Source: Macrosoma leucophasiata | Taxonomy: Eukaryota > Arthropoda > Insecta > Lepidoptera > Hedylidae | Direction: 5' to 3' | NCBI GenBank assembly: GCA_036365455.1 | Contig: JAWQUS010000032.1 | Location: 11,664,001-11,728,000, forward strand | DNA length: 64,000 bases | Part shown: piece by piece, positions 22,186 to 34,829 of the stretch | Position numbering within the stretch: the first letter of the stretch is position 1 | How the letters are laid out: each line of letters starts with the position of its first letter | The notes under the pieces: model-generated | The model's database searches: none | Told to the model about the DNA's origin: nothing | Seen by the model: only the letters and a program-made list of their open reading frames with translations | Program-made: the position numbers and the translations under genes

Positions 22186-24375
22186 GTGAGTGACATTTTT
22201 TTGTAATATCTAGTTGAGTGATCATAAATTTCATGCTTCCCGAACACTCAGCCGTGAGTCGAGTTTTGCTTGCTCTAGTTACATTTAAAAGATTTTCTGT
22301 GTCATAAATAATATGTCTTATGGTTGACTCGGACCCTAACATAAATCACACAGTACAGCATAGCCTACCACGTTTTGAAATATGTAGGCCAGTATTACTG
22401 TATCAAGAAATTGCACGATGAATCAACCCTGAGGCATCGCGACATTTACTACGTAGGTTTGATTTAACGTTTATCACTGTTAACCTATAGTTTGCATTAA
22501 CAGTTTCACATGCTTCCCAAATTGCCTACAGACGAAAGTTCGACTAAAAGAAATCGCGGATGATTGTGATTCGTTGCGTAGTGAATTTAAGTTTTTGAAG
22601 AAGCTACCAATGACTCCATGGTGGCTTCAAATCCAGTTTGAAGTAATTTTTATCTTCAAATAATCTTTCAGTTCACTAGCGTGTGTAATTGCCAAAAATA
22701 TAATATGGTCTTAATTTGCATGGTTTTGTGATTGTTGGAATGCAGAATATGATATCTACAATGTTTCAGCGCAGAATTTATGGATATATTGGAGTAGTGT
22801 TTGTTACATAGTATGTTTTCGATTACATTAAAAGTTTTACGATACGTATACGTAGAGTAAACATCCTCTTAAGGTGACAGTTACCAAAGATAATATATGG
22901 ACTAACGTCTTCGCAGATTGTATTTGTTTTTGGCTCATCGCGAATCAAAATATAAGTTGACGGCGCCTTGTAAAAACTAATTGCTAAATAATCATACATA
23001 TTCTATTAAATAATATGTGCAATAAAATATTGTGCAACCCAATGTATCGCTTGATTAGTACAGCTTTCATTTCAAACAAGTGTTGCTTTGTATTGAAACA
23101 AATTGTAAATTGATTGGGAACGTTATTACTAACTGTAATATTCATATCATGTTTTAAGGGTCAATGATTCAGCTGTTCTTTGTGAAAGGTTTCATCATCA
23201 TACTACGGTATAATGTCTCCGATTTGTTTTGATATTGTAACTTAAAAATGCACGAGATTATAGAATATGAAGTGGACACTTGGTATATTTCAAACTAGTA
23301 AACGAGATGAGTTTCGTATTGGTCCAAGAGCTAGTGAACCCTTAGAGTATCGGAACGCCTGAAAGCCTAGAAATGTTTATAGGGATGAGTTATATGTTAA
23401 GTACAAAAACCATCGCCTGGCAAGGATCAACTCGTCACGTCATCTCGAGCCAACGTTACTCGGAGGGTTCAGTATCTCTCCTCCTATATACGAGTACACA
23501 CATAGACATTGAAATTGATTTCTAGATGTCTACAAGGGCACAGATAGAATTTTACTCCTTGTCAAATTCGAATGATTCCGGTATTGTCCTCTTTGAGATT
23601 CAGAACAAATAATGACATCTTTTGTTTCAAAGCTTAGTAGGATCCATAGATAATGTTACACGAGTAAATGATAATATGGGCTACTTATATTATACCGAAC
23701 TCGAAGTCCGATCTCAGGATTCAGGATTAGATTAACATTGTTTTTAACGTTGCCATGTTTTCCAGAAGGACGTTACACCCTTTGACTGAATCTCGAAAAT
23801 GCAGATTCTTTAGATAGAAAGTCTTAACGGTAGATTGACCACTAATCTATTTTTAGTTAGCAACGTGTATATTTCTATGTCTTAAGTCATTTGTGATAGA
23901 AAGCCTATGTGGTCCCATCAGTGAGTGATGGCTTTCTAAGAAAATGAGCACTAAATAAGCAGTACCTAAAGGCCAGGCTATCATAAAAGTTTCTCTGCTC
24001 GTATTATGATTATGATGCCAAGTAATTAAAAAAAACAACGACCGGCACTTTTAACCTATGGTTGTCGATTAATTCAAGAATAATTTAGAATCACGAGATA
24101 AAACACTGAAAAGTCCTGAAGCGACATCTTATCGATATTGTATTGTAAAATTGATTGTATCGCTTGCATAAAGCAACGAGAATACAGTCACACAGCATAG
24201 ACTTTATTTAGTTAAGACTAAAAATTCGACGATGTTTAAATCCACTGGGCACTCAGTGTTCTAGATGTCGCAGGCTCGATTCACACCCGTAAAATGCTTA
24301 CCACTTTTTCATATTTAAAGTCACTTACATGTTACTGCGAAAACTACAAAATGTTTCAACAAATGCTTCCACCAG
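22186..24375 (+). other. intron of the myosin XVIII-like gene
   Basis: GT at 22186-22187 (GTGAGT) to AG at 24374-24375 (TTCCACCAG). AT-rich. Bases 23340-23490 contain a repeat related in inverted order to 27165-27290. No nested gene was seen. Confidence 0.7.
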
Positions 24376-24513
24376 GTGCAACCGATAGCGGAGTTGTGCG
24401 AGTTGTCGCGCAGGCGCGCCGTCGACGGCGGCGTCGAGGTGGAGCTCTCCGACAGCAACGTGAGGGGTGGCACCCTCAGTAGATCCGGAAGCCGCCGGTT
24501 CACCAGCACTCAG
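24376..24513 (+). CDS. Myo18: myosin XVIII-like second exon (partial gene)
   Basis: A 46-codon phase-0 exon between CAG/GTGCAACC and ACTCAG/GTATGT. It joins directly to the PDZ exon so that the last PDZ strand reads TIK-VQPIAELCELSRR. It then continues GGVEVELSDSNVRGG and ends RFTSTQ. It is GC-rich compared with the flanking introns, as expected of an exon. It would link the PDZ domain to the motor. No further exon was recognised downstream to 64000, so either the next intron exceeds 39 kb or small exons were missed. Confidence 0.7.
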
Positions 24514-25813
24514 GTATGTGATTCGATTAACCCGATACCTCCCGATGTCGATAATGTCTGTATCTACAAGACATTTGCAGACGTATGACCCAAAAGTGGT
24601 CTAGTACGAATTTGAACTAAAACTCTTGTAGTAGGGGATTTTTGAAATACCGAACGTTGTCCCTGGTGTCTGGGTTTTTAATTAATTTTTGCGGTCACTT
24701 TTTTTTTAAATAACAAGACGGTTCAACGAAAACGTGTTGTTGCTGGAATTGGTGCTGTGAATACCCAAACTGTGGTGAAGAGTGGAGTGAATCTGTGTTG
24801 ATCTTTAAAAGGCCATGTAAGTATTTTTTATTAGTTCATATTACAGTGCAAATTAAATGTTAGAGGTGTGCAGCGGTTGAATTTGGTCAGCATGTTATGT
24901 GAATTTTCCGTAAGTAATCTTATTTGCGAACCTACTTCGTTTCATCATTATGTTTTAGTTCTGAAGTTTAATTAGAATCAGGACCAGTTTAAACATGGTT
25001 AACGCCCATGGCCATGTTGTGTAATTTATCTATGTTATGCTCAGAGTTTATCTCTATTTTTACGCACCGTCCTCACAAGATCATGTGAGTTAACAATAAC
25101 AAGTTCTCAAAATTATATGATATTACCCGTTTACTGGCGACGATCTGTTTTAAGATGTGTCTGTCTGCAAGATATTCTATGTTATAGTGGAAGTTCATCT
25201 CTTTTTATGCGTCGTGGGCACAAGTTTATTTACGAACATAAATTAAACAATGTGGATGAATGGGATACCTAAGTTCATCCGTTTTAAGCAAAGCATCTCG
25301 AAATAATTAGACACTTATTTATCTCCGCCGGCTTTCCGCTATAAAATTGTCCGTGTCTCTATTGCGTCCGTGTTTTATAACCAGTGGTGGATTTACCAGC
25401 AGGCTGAGTAGGCTGGAGCCTAGGGCGGCAAATTTTAAGAAGCGGCAGATTAAATTCATATTTTTTTAATTTCTATTTACAAAATTACTGTTAAAATTAT
25501 CAAGGCTCAGACCATAGTTCCCAATGATTCTAACCATAGAAAAAAAATTGATGTAAGGAGGATAATGAAACATAAAACATAAAGTCGGAATTTTATTGAT
25601 AGACAATATGGTCCAATATGGTCCTTCACTTGACTCATTTCAGTCACTCACTTGAGTCAAGTGACGCTGAAGAACAGATTTCTGTCTGTCATCTGGCTGT
25701 ATCTCATAAACCGTGATAGCTAAAAAGCTCATATTTCCGGCAGGCACTTGTGCTCATCGATATCGCCTGTCAAATGTTTTTTTAAACTTCACTATATATG
25801 AACTAAATTATAT
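24514..25813. other. intronic sequence, no gene recognised
   Basis: AT-rich. Bases 25650-25790 carry a dispersed repeat with TCTCATAAACCGTGATAGCT that resembles sequence near 55500-55560. The mariner element was inserted just beyond it. Confidence 0.45.
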
Positions 25814-27094
25814 AAGGTTGGGGAAAAAGTTTCTTCGCATTTTTTAAGATAATTAAAAACATTTTTTAATATAGTTTATTTAAATTGAACTAAAGTATGT
25901 ATGTACCATTTTGTCCGATAACCTTTTGCCATCTTGTAGGTAGGGACATGATCCCATTGCTATAAAAATTTTGGGACTTCTCATCAAAATACCGCGACGA
26001 GTGGATTTGGCAGTCCTCTCGTGATCGTCCTAACATTGCATAAAGAATTCTCAAGAGACCGAAACAGGTGGAAATCTGAAGGTGCAAGGTCAGGACTATA
26101 CGGCGGATGCATTAACACCTCCCAGCCAAACTCTCTTAATTTTTGCTGAGTGGCTATAGATGTGTGAGGTCTAGCGTTATCATGATGAAACACCACACCC
26201 CTTCTGTTGATCAATTCCGACCGCTTTCTCTCAACTTCTTGCTTTAATCTCATCAGTTGTTCGCAGTAGAGTTCAGAATCGATAGTCCTGCCTGGTGGTA
26301 ATAGCTCATAATGAATAATGCCCTTCCAATCCCACCACACACACAACATCACCTTATTGCGAGTTAACCCGGGTTTCGCCACAGTCTGTGAAGCCTGACC
26401 GGCCTTTGACCACGACCTTTTTCGCACGTTCTTGTCGTACGTGATCCACTTTTCATCACCAGTTATCAGCTTCTTCAAAAATGATTCGGTTTCATTACGT
26501 CGTAATAAAGAATCACAAATGAGTACACGGTTCATTAGGTTTCTTTCAGTGAGCTCGTAAGCTACCCAAATATCGAGCTTTTTTTTGTACCCAGCTTTTT
26601 TCAAATGCGCCAAAACTGTTTTGTGATCAATTCTCAGTTCTTCAGCTACGTCGTAACTACTGATATGTCGATCTTGCTCCACTTTTTCAAAAATGGCATC
26701 CATTTTATCCGTAATAGGGCGACCAGAGCGAGGTGCATCTTTGACATCAAAATTTTCGGTTTGAAAACGCTTAAACCAAATTTGTGCTACTCTCACAGAC
26801 ACTGCACTAGGTCCATAAACATCGCAAATTTTTTTCGCGGCTTGCGTTGCATTTTTACCTTTTTTGTAGTAAAATTTTAAAATGTATCGAATTTCTTGAT
26901 TAGATTCACTCATCTTGACAGTACGAAAAACAAATGAAAATTACACATTTGCCTAATTTGAATTTGGAATTATGTTCTATAAAATTTTAACTTTCAATGA
27001 TACCAAAACCAGCCAGATACAAATACTACAGCCAAAGAGATTTTATTACAAGTTCATACATACTATAATGCGAATAGACTTTTTCCCCAACCTA
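25814..27094 (-). mobile_element. mariner transposon, near full length
   Basis: Terminal inverted repeats AGGTTGGGGAAAAAGTTTCT (left, from 25815) and its near complement ending CCCCAACCT (right, 27093) flank one transposase gene. Both ends lie next to TA, the mariner target. Length is about 1.28 kb, the usual size. The right repeat has a few substitutions relative to the left. Confidence 0.9.
25890..26913 (-). pseudogene. mariner transposase with C-terminal frameshift
   Basis: ATG at 26911-26913. The N-terminal helix-turn-helix region is followed by a DD34D catalytic core: Asp153 in TGDEKW, Asp245 in HHDNARPH and Asp280 in LAPSDFHLF, with exactly 34 residues between the last two. The linker motif WVAYELTERNL corresponds to the family WVPHEL. 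The frame goes out of phase around 26015-26025, close to the C-terminus, giving a premature stop at 25984. The expected C-terminal block (FDEKSQNFYSNG to the end) continues in another frame to 25890. All catalytic residues are present and only this small indel appears to break the gene. Confidence 0.9.
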
Positions 27095-27164
27095 TTATAA
27101 AAATTTCAAGCTTATTGGTTAAATTTTTTTTTTATATTTTCCAAAATGTGGTGTTGGTGACGTG

Positions 27165-27290
27165 ACTGGCTGATCCTTGCCAGGCGATGGATTTTCTACT
27201 TAGCATGTTATGATTTATCCCTACAAAACTTTTAGCCTTACAGGGCCAGTGGTGCTCGGAGGGTTCAGTATCTCTTATCTTGCCGTTTAT
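27165..27290. repeat. repeat related to 23340-23490
   Basis: CTTGCCAGGCGATGG here is the reverse complement of CCATCGCCTGGCAAG at 23410. CTCGGAGGGTTCAGTATCTC occurs in the same direction in both places. This suggests a rearranged dispersed repeat. Confidence 0.5.
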
Positions 27291-27629
27291 AAAAGAGAGT
27301 ATAGAAAATTCTGTTGATACCTATTTTAATTATTAAGTATTTTTCGACCATTTAGTTTACTTTGACAAATCAACGTATCAGGTGTCATTCACTTTAATTT
27401 TATATTTGTAATTTGACCTATCACTGATATTCCTAGTATTAATTTTGAATTGATTAGAAAAAAAAATGTGTCAAATGAGGTTGAAGTTCATCGGTTTGCC
27501 GGCTAAGAGTTTAGTTGTGTAATATTATAGGATGGCTGATTGAGACGTTTTGTATTGTTCTAATTTAATCATTACCTTATTGAGGTAATGATATAATAAT
27601 ATATATATGTATGACCTTGTAATAGCTAT

Positions 27630-27775
27630 CACAGAGGCAGAACAGCTTAGGCTTCAGGGGTGGCAATACTTCTTTATTTCTTTATTTAGATCTCCGATTT
27701 TTGTGTAGATGTAATTGGCTGCAGTAATTATTTACCATCCATGTGAACTACTAACATGCTTGTTTGCCACCATCA
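27630..27775 (+). repeat. partial SINE-like family S1 copy
   Basis: Diverged CACAGAGGCAGAAC, GGCTGCAGTAATTA and CATGCTTGTTTGCCACC blocks of family S1. Confidence 0.55.
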
Positions 27776-28208
27776 TAACACAAAAAATGTACAATTAGAT
27801 ACTCAGAGGTACCCGAGGGAATTGTGTATGTGCCCCGGCCTATACATGTCAATAAGCTCGCCCTTTATTAACTACATGGATAAGATATTGCTGGTGAATC
27901 ATCGGTGTAAACATGTATATTGTGTATTGTATGCACCCCTGTCTATCCTATAGAGAATTGCAGGACATCGTTCAGATTGGAAGTCTACTTACTCTATAAA
28001 CCATAAAAGTTAATGGAACCGTACACGATCGATTATGAAAAATATGGAAATTTACAGACCGCACTACACCCTAAGACTATCACGATAGTAAGAATTTTAG
28101 ATGCCTTTAAAAAGTTAATGATTGTTTATGCACCCATATCTTTAAGGATTTCATCAGTACGCTTCACTTAAGAGGATTTATGCTAACACTTACGCATTCA
28201 GGGCATAC
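27776..28208. other. no gene recognised
   Basis: AT-rich; a relic of the ACAGACCGCACTA MITE family lies at 28045-28075. Confidence 0.4.
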
Positions 28209-28770
28209 AAGGTAATCGTCCTCACTAACATTGCATCCGCCGCATCGGTGCATTCCGTCCACGTGTCACGTCCACGTTCGTCACGTCACACGCAAACATT
28301 TGCACTGCCACTTGGTAACCTCATGACCAACATTGGTATTTACTGTTACATAATTGAGTCACCGAATACCGCAAATATAGATGACAAAGATGTTAGGTAA
28401 AGGAGCAAGAACATATACATGTACCTCAGCGGTTGGAGTAACAGGAGGCTTGACATTCTGGACGTTCGTTTTGGACAGAACCAACTTGACCCTACCGAAG
28501 GCAGGCTAAACAAGGCAACTTTTCCCGGACATGTTTTGGTATGGAGAAAATGGAGCTGGCGGTCCTGATCCTCTCCCTGGATCAGCTACTGGTACAGGTT
28601 GCTCAAGGCGATCGTCCTTATAATCTTGCATCCGCTACATCGGTACATTGGTTGTGCGGTACAAGGTTTAGTGAGGGGAGGAAGGGAATGGTAAGGCTGG
28701 ACCCAGAATGTTCGTTTTGGGGTGAGCGAAGTTGAGCCGATCGAAGGCAAGTTAAACTAGGCAAATATTA
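28209..28770. repeat. degenerate duplicated segment
   Basis: Two related blocks are seen: ATCGTCC...TTGCATCCGC...CATCGGT (about 28212 and 28600) and GTTCGTTTTGG...GAAGGCA...AGGCAA (about 28462 and 28710). Unknown repeat family; no coding signal. Confidence 0.45.
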
Positions 28771-28841
28771 TAAATATTATAACACTGAATTTTAATTTAT
28801 CGGTAATTTGTCATGGCTGCACTGGATATGGATGACTGGAG

Positions 28842-28874
28842 TAGAGAGAGAGAGAGAGAGAGAGGGGAGGGAGT
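28842..28874. repeat. (GA)n microsatellite
   Basis: An uninterrupted run of GA dinucleotides, followed by GGGGAGGGAG. Confidence 0.9.
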
Positions 28875-28879
28875 GTAGA

Positions 28880-30236
28880 ATTTTGGTTCGGGGTAGGGCG
28901 AACTTCAGATAATAAAATACAAGTGAGATATCTCTGCCTTCAGTACCTTGTGACGAGGTAGACATCGTTGCTCCTATATTTAAGTCGATATCAATTACCT
29001 ACATTATGTCCACTGATCATATTATTGTTATGTTAACCGGTCTGGCGGATCGAATCGCGGGCCTGTCGGACCGCGTCCACCGCGAAACCTTTGACCGAGT
29101 TAATAATTATAGTATCATACGCGTCAAAATTTTAATATTGATCAGAGAGAGACTAAGCGGTGGACTTCTGTCTTTTTATCTTTTCGTTGGTAACATAATA
29201 ATATATCACACTCATAACCTTCTCTAAAAGCATCTATATTAACATGCGTAAATACGTAATACAAAGTGTGAAAAAATTTAATATATTTTTTTACATCAGC
29301 TGATCTTACGTTGTCGAAGAGGCTTTGCCGCATTACCACATAACTTCGGTTCGGTTACCAAATCGAGACAATTCGATTTCTTTCGGGTCAGCTAACTGCA
29401 TTATTCGTTAGTTACAAGACAAGACCGTGGTAACGCGGAAATATGTTGCGTTTGCCAATATATTGAAGTTCTCATGTTAAAGAGTGAGATCTACTTCAAT
29501 GTTTAAGAACCAATACTATGTCAACTGTATTCGATGATACACAGAATGGTCAAAGTATTGTAGGACAATATAGACAAATCATCTGCCCAGCAGCATCTGT
29601 ACTCATATTCCTAAGAGCTTTAGACGTGTACGTAGTATTTGTATACTCTTTGCGTACGTAGATTAGCGATTACGCATTTGTCTCCCTCAAAACTCTGTCA
29701 CTCTGTAGTGATATACCTACCTAGTATACGTTTTGTGAATTGTATTATACGAAACAAATGTGAATATAGGAAAATAAAGATGTTTCGCTAATTGAATTCT
29801 GAGTTATAATCTATATGGGACAATTTTTATCTCAGTAGGTACATATTTAATTTTAATTACGAACTTGTCCCAGTTCCTATATTAATGTCTTAGTTGATAG
29901 GTATACTCTTTATCAACGCTTGTAATAGTTTTTCAAAGAGAAAAAAATACATTCTATTGATATACATAATTATTTAATTGTAGATTTTTCTTGGTACGGA
30001 ATGCCACGATAAAATGCTTTATGTAAACAAAAAAGAAATACATTTCCACCATAAATCCTTGTAATCCTCAGTAAAAATAAATAAATATCTTATTCCAGTA
30101 AGTTTGATATTGACCCAAAATAAGGACATGTTTTAAACTGTTATTTTCTCTATTCGAATATGGTAGCATGGTAACCTATAAACATCTGCAAAAAACCCAG
30201 AGGTTTCAATCTAGATGCATTGTTGCCACTCCTTAC
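28880..30236. other. no gene recognised
   Basis: AT-rich. Bases 29600-29740 contain TAGTATTTGTATACTCTTTG and GCATTTGTCTCC, also found near 33370 and 33545, marking a dispersed repeat. Confidence 0.4.
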
Positions 30237-30237
30237 C

Positions 30238-30396
30238 CTAAGCCTGTGTTGCACTACGATATTTGTTAAAGTTAGACAGTTATTGTAACATTTCACATCC
30301 TTCTAACTTAAATAAATCTGTTAAAGTTAGAGAAGGATGGGAAATGTTACAATAACGTTAACTTTAATAAATATCTTGGTGCAACCCAGGCTAAGC
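30238..30396. mobile_element. fold-back MITE with about 70-bp inverted repeats
   Basis: The left arm contains GTTAAAGTTAGACAGTTATTG and the right arm its near complement. Outer edges read AGCCTGTGTTGCAC and GTGCAACCCAGGCT. No coding sequence. Confidence 0.68.
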
Positions 30397-31082
30397 TTTC
30401 ATGCCTGTGTGTTAGAAAATCGATCGATAACGGTGTCGAAAAAGCTAGCTCTGAACACTATGATTTAGCGGCAAGTAAATTATGTACCTAATGTGGTGGT
30501 TTCTACGTCCGCAAACATCTATCGCTATCCCTGCAAATGTAAGGGTAAAAGTAGAATGTTAAATAATTATTAAAATAATAAAATATCTCGATCTATATTA
30601 ATTTCATTTTACACCGAGTGTGGTCTTGACAAGTCAAAAGGGTTATTTAGTATGATGCAACATGTCGAGGATCATTATCATTGATTAAGAGAATTGGTTG
30701 AAGTATCAGAGTGCCGCAGATCGATCCCTTGACATGAGAATACTTAGCAGAAGGGCTATTCAGTTATCTCGTAGTACAATAATGGTAGGTATATTGTGTT
30801 GTATGATTTTGTCCAAAAATACGTGAGTTTTTGTATCGAGATGGAACATTTTGTATTAATTAGCATTCGCGTTAATTAATAGCATGCTAATGCTGTATTA
30901 TCATTTCGCAAATTAAATTAAGTTGTGAAATTCTGCAAAATGTGAAACGGTAATTCTTAATTATTTTGTTATCTTCGATTTGTTTGCATTTAGGATCGTA
31001 TATTGAATGAATGAATGCGTGAGATTCTTTAATAATAATAAGTGTGGTACCCTTTAACATTAATTAGGTAATTTGCATAAAC

Positions 31083-31360
31083 TGCCTCGGTAGCCTAGTG
31101 GTAGCAGGCCACTACTACTACGCTGAGGTCCTGGTTTCGCTTCCCGGGTAGGGGTAATAATCAGAGATAATGGTGTAAAGATGTCCGTTATCTCAGGTTC
31201 TATTGGGATTTTTCAATTTTCTGGAAATTGTGCAGTACCTCGAAGTTTGGTAATGTGCCCGGAGATGTGAACAGGCTCGCCACCTGTTTCATGGGCCAAA
31301 AACGTAACCGGCGAATCGTGGGTGTTAGCATGTATGCTTGAATGCATGCATTAAACTACA
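31083..31360 (+). repeat. tRNA-derived SINE (family S2)
   Basis: Begins GCCTCGGTAGCCTAGTGGTA (A-box-like) and has a decayed B box (GGTTTCGCTTCCC). The body shares GGCGAATCGTGGGTGTT with the copy at 15735-16040. Confidence 0.8.
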
Positions 31361-31794
31361 ACGCGTTATCGACCAATCAACCTTTGGGTTTTCTCAACAC
31401 AACAGAATCATCATCTCATCAGACATCTATATTTGATGTATTCCGTGGTTGTGTTAAGAATGTTACTTCTATGTACATTACCCAACCGATAGTGATATTC
31501 ACTACCGTTTGACGGCTGATAGATTTAGATATTAAAAGATGTAGAAAATTTAGATCCGATGAAAATATCATTGAAGTTGTTCCTATATTTAGAAACTGTG
31601 CCGAGATGTGGAACGTTAACCGCCACCACCATGTGTAAGCCAATCTTTTCCCAAGCTGTCGTGTGTGACGGTGTTCGGTATCAGATTCACATATACCGAG
31701 TTTTCTTTTATTGCATCTTCTCTAAACAAATACAAATAGTTTTGAGGTTTTGCTCCAGTTCTACTGTGGTTCTTTGCGTGTTGATTTTTTTTTA

Positions 31795-32060
31795 ATTTAG
31801 TGTACCTAAGTGGCAAACAAGCATGCAGTTCACATTGATGTTAAGTGATGACTGCAGCCTTTAGACACTTACACAAAGACCAAGGTCAAAATGCAGATGT
31901 GTTACCGCTCCTGAGGCCTAAGGTGATATGCCTCTGTGCCGGAAATTACAGGGCCGTACATTACCACTTGACCGGAACACGAAAGTGCTGAACACTACTA
32001 TTTAGCGGAAAGTATATTAGGTAATGCGGTGGTGCCTACGCCCGCGAGCTCCGTGTAATC
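31795..32060 (-). repeat. SINE-like family S1 copy
   Basis: Near-complete copy with AAGCATGCAGTTCACATTGA, CTGTGCCGGAAATTACAGGG and GGTGGTGCCTACGCCCGCGA; T-run on the + strand at its start. Confidence 0.75.
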
Positions 32061-32099
32061 CGTGTTGATCCACGTACACATGGAACACTATTTTATTCA

Positions 32100-32235
32100 A
32101 TGATGGTGGCAAACAACAGTTCACGTTGATGTTAAGTGACGATTGCATTGCAGCCTGTAGACATCTACACAAAAATCAAAAGTCAAAATGCAGATGCGTT
32201 GCCATCCCCGAGGTCCAAAATGAATTTGTTTCTGT
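32100..32235 (-). repeat. partial SINE-like family S1 copy
   Basis: Second, shorter copy directly after the previous one, with GGCAAACAACAGTTCACGTT and CAAAATGCAGATGCGTTGCC. Confidence 0.6.
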
Positions 32236-32389
32236 GATAGAAGTTACTATACATACTTGCTTTTATTTTTCGCAGTAACACAATATGCGAGTGATTTAAA
32301 GAGAAAATGGAAGAAACATTTGACTTCGGATAGAGATTGAACCTGCGACCATGAAAAAATGCAACAGTTCACCATTCAATTTTTTCTAC

Positions 32390-32700
32390 TGATGGTAGAG
32401 TCCCAGCATCGGAGCTTGAGGGCGTAGAGAGTAGAAACCACCACATTACCTTATTCTATCTGCCGCCAAATATATATATATATATATATATATTTGTAAT
32501 AAAAATGGCCAGTAAGCACCACCAGTAATGTACGGCCCTGTAATTTCCGGCACAGAGGCATAACACCTAATGCCTCAGGAGTGGCAGCGCATCTGCGTTT
32601 TGATCTCTGGTCATTGTGTAGGTGACTATAGGCTGCAGTCATCACTTAACATCAATGTGAACTGCATGCTTGTTTGCCACCTGCGTTTCATAAAAAAAAT
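32390..32700 (+). repeat. SINE-like family S1 copy with internal (TA)n
   Basis: Opposite orientation to the two preceding copies, ending CATGCTTGTTTGCCACC then AT-rich. A TA dinucleotide run lies at about 32466-32493. Together the S1 copies at 31795-32700 form a local cluster in both directions. Confidence 0.65.
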
Positions 32701-33858
32701 CTACGCGTTTGTTTCATCGTCTAAATATCCTGGGGGGTTAGCATTAATGTCCCAAATAAGACGTATTTACCCCACAACAATAGATGACGTTGAAAAATCA
32801 ATTGATAGTGCTCGGGCATGTATTGACCCCAGGCAGTAATTACGGACCCCAATACTGTGGTGCCATCAATATCAATGAGCGTGGGGGAATGATTGAGTGT
32901 TGGATAGGTCAGGGAGCATCTGAATTGTAAGTTTACTTACCTAATGGCCTTGGACTCGCGAAGTTTGGCTAATGGACAGAATTCATATAGCTTGCACGAT
33001 TTTTCTTAGTTAAAATATCACTAACAATTCTTCTTAAAGACAGAGATATTCTTTACGCAGCCAGTCTGCGTAAGGAATATCTCTTTTACATGATAATTAA
33101 TTCATATCTACTATTATTTAAACAACGAAATATCTATTTGGTCTATAGAAAATCGAGATAAAGTTGTTAGGAATATACCTATTACCTTTCCATCGTCTTT
33201 TTGCATTTATTGTTTTTTTTTTCAGAATCCTAATATTATATTAGGCATTTCATATAACAACATCGCGATACACCACACATGCATAATATAAGCATATTAA
33301 ATATATGTGGATATTGTATCTACATACTAAGGTACAAAAGACACTACGCGATCAGATGATCGGAAGATCAATAGTATTTGTATACTCTTTGCGTTGTGTT
33401 GCTGGCGATTATTCTAAACTTTCATAGAAGATACCATAGACTAAAATATTGAAATAAGTCAAGAATGGACGCAGCATATTTCTTTACAGCCCCAGGAGGT
33501 ATTATACTAGAGGTTAGGTATAGTTCGTTAGATCAGGAATCCCGCATTTGTCTCCATTCAATCCAGCTTGTCACTGCATAGTGCTTGAGTACACTTATGC
33601 GTTATTGTATGCGTCTAGTCTGTACAGTCAGTTACACAGGTTTGGACCATTTGTGTCTCATGTTACGATCTCTATGTAATTGTCTAAGTTTTAAGTACGA
33701 AACCAAGTGCTCTCATATTCTATTCTGTGTATTCTCCAGTACCTATCGATGGAAAGAAACTTCTGTTTCTCTAATATATCGTTGTCACAGAAGAAGTCCA
33801 GGCTTTTAGAGCTTAACATCAAACGTAGGTACACATTGAAATACGAGTATCATCATGG
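32701..33858. other. no gene recognised
   Basis: AT-rich. A near-perfect hairpin with 19-bp arms lies at 33042-33084 (AGAGATATTCTTTACGCAG and its complement with one mismatch, 5-bp loop). Diverged repeat blocks at 33355-33650 resemble 29600-29740 and 34180-34320. Confidence 0.4.
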
Positions 33859-33866
33859 TCCCAGAT

Positions 33867-34161
33867 CATAGAGCAACACGGACCACCGGCCGCAGTGGAC
33901 TGGAGTTGAGTAGCCATAGCGTTTATTACCGATGCAAAACAGTCTGTCATTTTTTGAGGGGGGGATATGCGTGCGACACACACGCTTTCTACAAAAAATC
34001 GTCTATAACTACGAAACTCACATCGTGACTTTAACAAAATACAGAAACAATTTCACGCACACATTTAAACATCTAGGCGACAGGTATAGGCCCATTTGCC
34101 CTTGTACTTTGACAGAGGGGAAAGCCTGCATATGGCTACTCCCCTCCGGTGTTGCTCTATG
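33867..34161. mobile_element. hAT-type MITE, copy 1
   Basis: A 295-bp element with inverted ends CATAGAGCAACAC / GTGTTGCTCTATG and an 8-bp target duplication TCCCAGAT (33859-33866 and 34162-34169). An 8-bp duplication is diagnostic of hAT transposition. The related copy at 56861-57149 has its own, different 8-bp duplication. Confidence 0.82.
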
Positions 34162-34671
34162 TCCCAGATCTATACGTCGACAGCGTGTATCTCGTTAAAC
34201 CAGTGATCCCGTGTTTGCCCCCTATTCAATCGAGCCACTCGCACAGCACGACGCTTAAGTACACTCGTGCGTTATTGTACACGTCTAGTATGTACAATGA
34301 GATGCACAGGTTCGTAAATCGTTCACAAAATTAACTCTACGGCGGCTTCAGAACGTGAGGCGGCATCGGGACGTGACGACCCACCGCCCACTAGCGGAAG
34401 TATTATTTTCTGCCAAGTATGGCGATAATGGCAAAATTGTATTTCACTTTTGAAAAAAAATTGTATTTTAGTTTTGAAATTCCTTAAAAATATAATAGCC
34501 ATAACCGGAATTATCCTAAACAAACGGATAATCCGAATTAATTTCATATCCCTATCCGTAAACGGTGTAACAATCATTCCTATATCCGTATCCGAAATTT
34601 CATATCCATATCCCAGCTCTACACGGCCAAATTTCGTCAACCCTATTTTCCGTAGTCACGGTGACCTGAGA

Positions 34672-34794
34672 GCCTAGTGCGAGATTTCCGATCGCGATCG
34701 CGTAAGAGTTAACGCAGATTTGTATGGAATTGAAGGAGCGTCATCGATTCACCGATCGAATTCGCGTAAGAGTAAATAAAATCTCGCACTAGGC
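34672..34794. mobile_element. 123-bp MITE
   Basis: Inverted ends GCCTAGTGCGAGATTT and AAATCTCGCACTAGGC match perfectly over 16 bp. The interior repeats CGCGTAAGAGT twice. No coding sequence. Confidence 0.75.
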
Positions 34795-34829
34795 ACTCTG
34801 CTCGAAAGCAGAAAAAAAAGAAGACATAC

